From positions 1-5,032 of the forward strand of contig SKLD01000462.1 in assembly GCA_007123395.1 (NCBI GenBank): a stretch of DNA of 5,032 nt, read 5' to 3'. Positions 4,485 through 5,032 of the stretch are shown one piece after another. Each line of letters begins with the position of its first letter. Positions within the stretch are counted from its first letter, which is position 1. Under the pieces are notes generated by a model, which was not told the origin of the DNA, ran no database searches, and saw only the letters and a program-made list of their open reading frames with translations. A program made the position numbers and the translations under genes. Source of the DNA: Opitutales bacterium (GTDB lineage Bacteria > Verrucomicrobiota > Verrucomicrobiia > Opitutales > Oceanipulchritudinaceae).

Positions 4485-5032
4485 ATGGGTGAAATCAGAA
4501 TAAAACGTGAGGACGGGCCGGCGGTTTATCATGTGACATCGCGGGTGATTCAGAAGCGTCGGTTGTTGTTGGAGGGTCAGCGGGAGGTGTGGGTGGCGGC
4601 GCTGCACCGCGCGGCGGAGTTCAGCGGTGTGGAAGTGATCACCTACTGTGTGCTGGAGACGCACTTCCATATTCTCGTGCGCATTGATCCGGCGGCGCGG
4701 ATGTGCGACGACGCGACCTTGGTGCAACGCTACCGCGCGCTTTACGGCGAGTCGCGGGCGCAGTGGAGCGGGCTCAATGCGGACGAACTGGCACACGCGC
4801 TGGAGAAGGGCGATGCGGAGACGGCCGACCACCTGCGGGAGCGGCTGCGCCGGCGCATGGGGGATATCTCGGAGTTCATGCGCACCTTGCGGCAGCGCTA
4901 CACGCGCTGGTTCAACCTCGCACACGGGACGGCGGGGACACTGTGGGCGGAGCGCTTCGGCAGTGTGCTTGTGCAGGACACGCCGTGGCTGGTGGGGCTG
5001 ATCGCGGCCTACATCGACCTGAACGCGGTGCG
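4485..5032 (+). CDS. REP-associated-type (Y1/IS200-like HUH) transposase, N-terminal part
   Basis: The frame begins at ATG 4485, with an in-frame stop at 4434, and runs off the right edge after 182 codons. GPAVYHVTSRVIQKRRLLL (11-29) is the usual AxYHVxSR opening of the family. His60-Phe-His62 in ETHFHILVRI is the HUH metal site, and Tyr139 in RQRYTRWFN is the expected nucleophile. GTLWAERFGSVLVQD (151-165) and YIDLNAVR (176-183) match the GhLWQxRFxS and YIxxNPVR blocks. These enzymes cut and rejoin single-stranded DNA; RAYT members are usually single-copy domesticated relatives that act on REP palindromes. About 75 residues of charged helix separate HUH from Tyr, a long insert that I associate with PVC-type members. 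Codons lean to NNG (GCG, CTG, GTG), unlike the NNC-rich aldo/keto reductase, suggesting separate ancestry. No SD is seen. Confidence 0.88.
   Translation, partial: MGEIRIKREDGPAVYHVTSRVIQKRRLLLEGQREVWVAALHRAAEFSGVEVITYCVLETHFHILVRIDPAARMCDDATLVQRYRALYGESRAQWSGLNADELAHALEKGDAETADHLRERLRRRMGDISEFMRTLRQRYTRWFNLAHGTAGTLWAERFGSVLVQDTPWLVGLIAAYIDLNAV

Noticed and set aside
4428..4925. 165-codon minus-strand open frame over the transposase
   Set aside because: It is antisense to a frame with HUH, Tyr and YIDLN motifs, and has no recognisable content of its own.
1..5032. CRISPR array, tRNA, rRNA or toxin-antitoxin/defence genes
   Set aside because: No regularly spaced repeats, cloverleaf sequences or characteristic motifs were seen on either strand.

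Overview
This is a GC-rich chromosomal segment of a bacterium. The start codons have no convincing Shine-Dalgarno sequence in front of them. The window also holds an NRAMP relative of the 'GVSH' type, a RAYT-like transposase with a long insert between its HUH motif and catalytic tyrosine, and a PduO-type adenosyltransferase. Together these suggest the Verrucomicrobia/Opitutae or a neighbouring PVC lineage. That placement rests on remembered family resemblance, not on a search.

Layout, left to right. (1) Positions 1-383, minus strand: the N-terminal part of an NRAMP-family membrane transporter that runs off the left edge. (2) 384-563: a divergent intergenic region packed with three nearly contiguous stem-loops (387-438, 438-473, 481-504) and a tiny ORF (397-471) that has the only good SD-like sequence noticed in the window. 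(3) 564-1148, plus: a small lipoprotein resembling DUF2459. (4) 1258-2244, plus: a complete aldo/keto reductase with its catalytic tetrad. (5) About 2245-2370, minus: a roughly 40-codon relic of a group II intron-type reverse transcriptase, wedged between the reductase stop codon and the next gene. (6) 2396-3355, plus: a uroporphyrinogen decarboxylase/MtaA-superfamily protein lacking the usual His-x-Cys zinc motif. (7) 3352-3552, plus: overlapping the previous gene by ATGA, a collapsed relic of a MetE-like (cobalamin-independent methionine synthase type) gene. Its N-terminus and C-terminal zinc-cysteine segment have been joined by a large internal deletion. (8) 3583-4107, minus: a complete PduO-type ATP:cob(I)alamin adenosyltransferase, convergent with 6-7. 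(9) 4108-4484: 377 bases without a gene, holding several short inverted repeats. (10) 4485-5032, plus: the N-terminal part of a REP-associated-type HUH transposase that runs off the right edge.

The middle of the window has a one-carbon/corrinoid flavour: a URO-D-fold methyltransferase relative, a MetE-like partner now broken, and a cobalamin adenosyltransferase. The two methyltransferase-fold genes were probably translationally coupled before the second one decayed. The region also carries marks of mobile DNA: an RT relic and a RAYT-like gene whose codon use differs by eye from its neighbours. I found no defence system, CRISPR array, tRNA or rRNA. The most interesting items are the two gene relics and the structured divergent leader.
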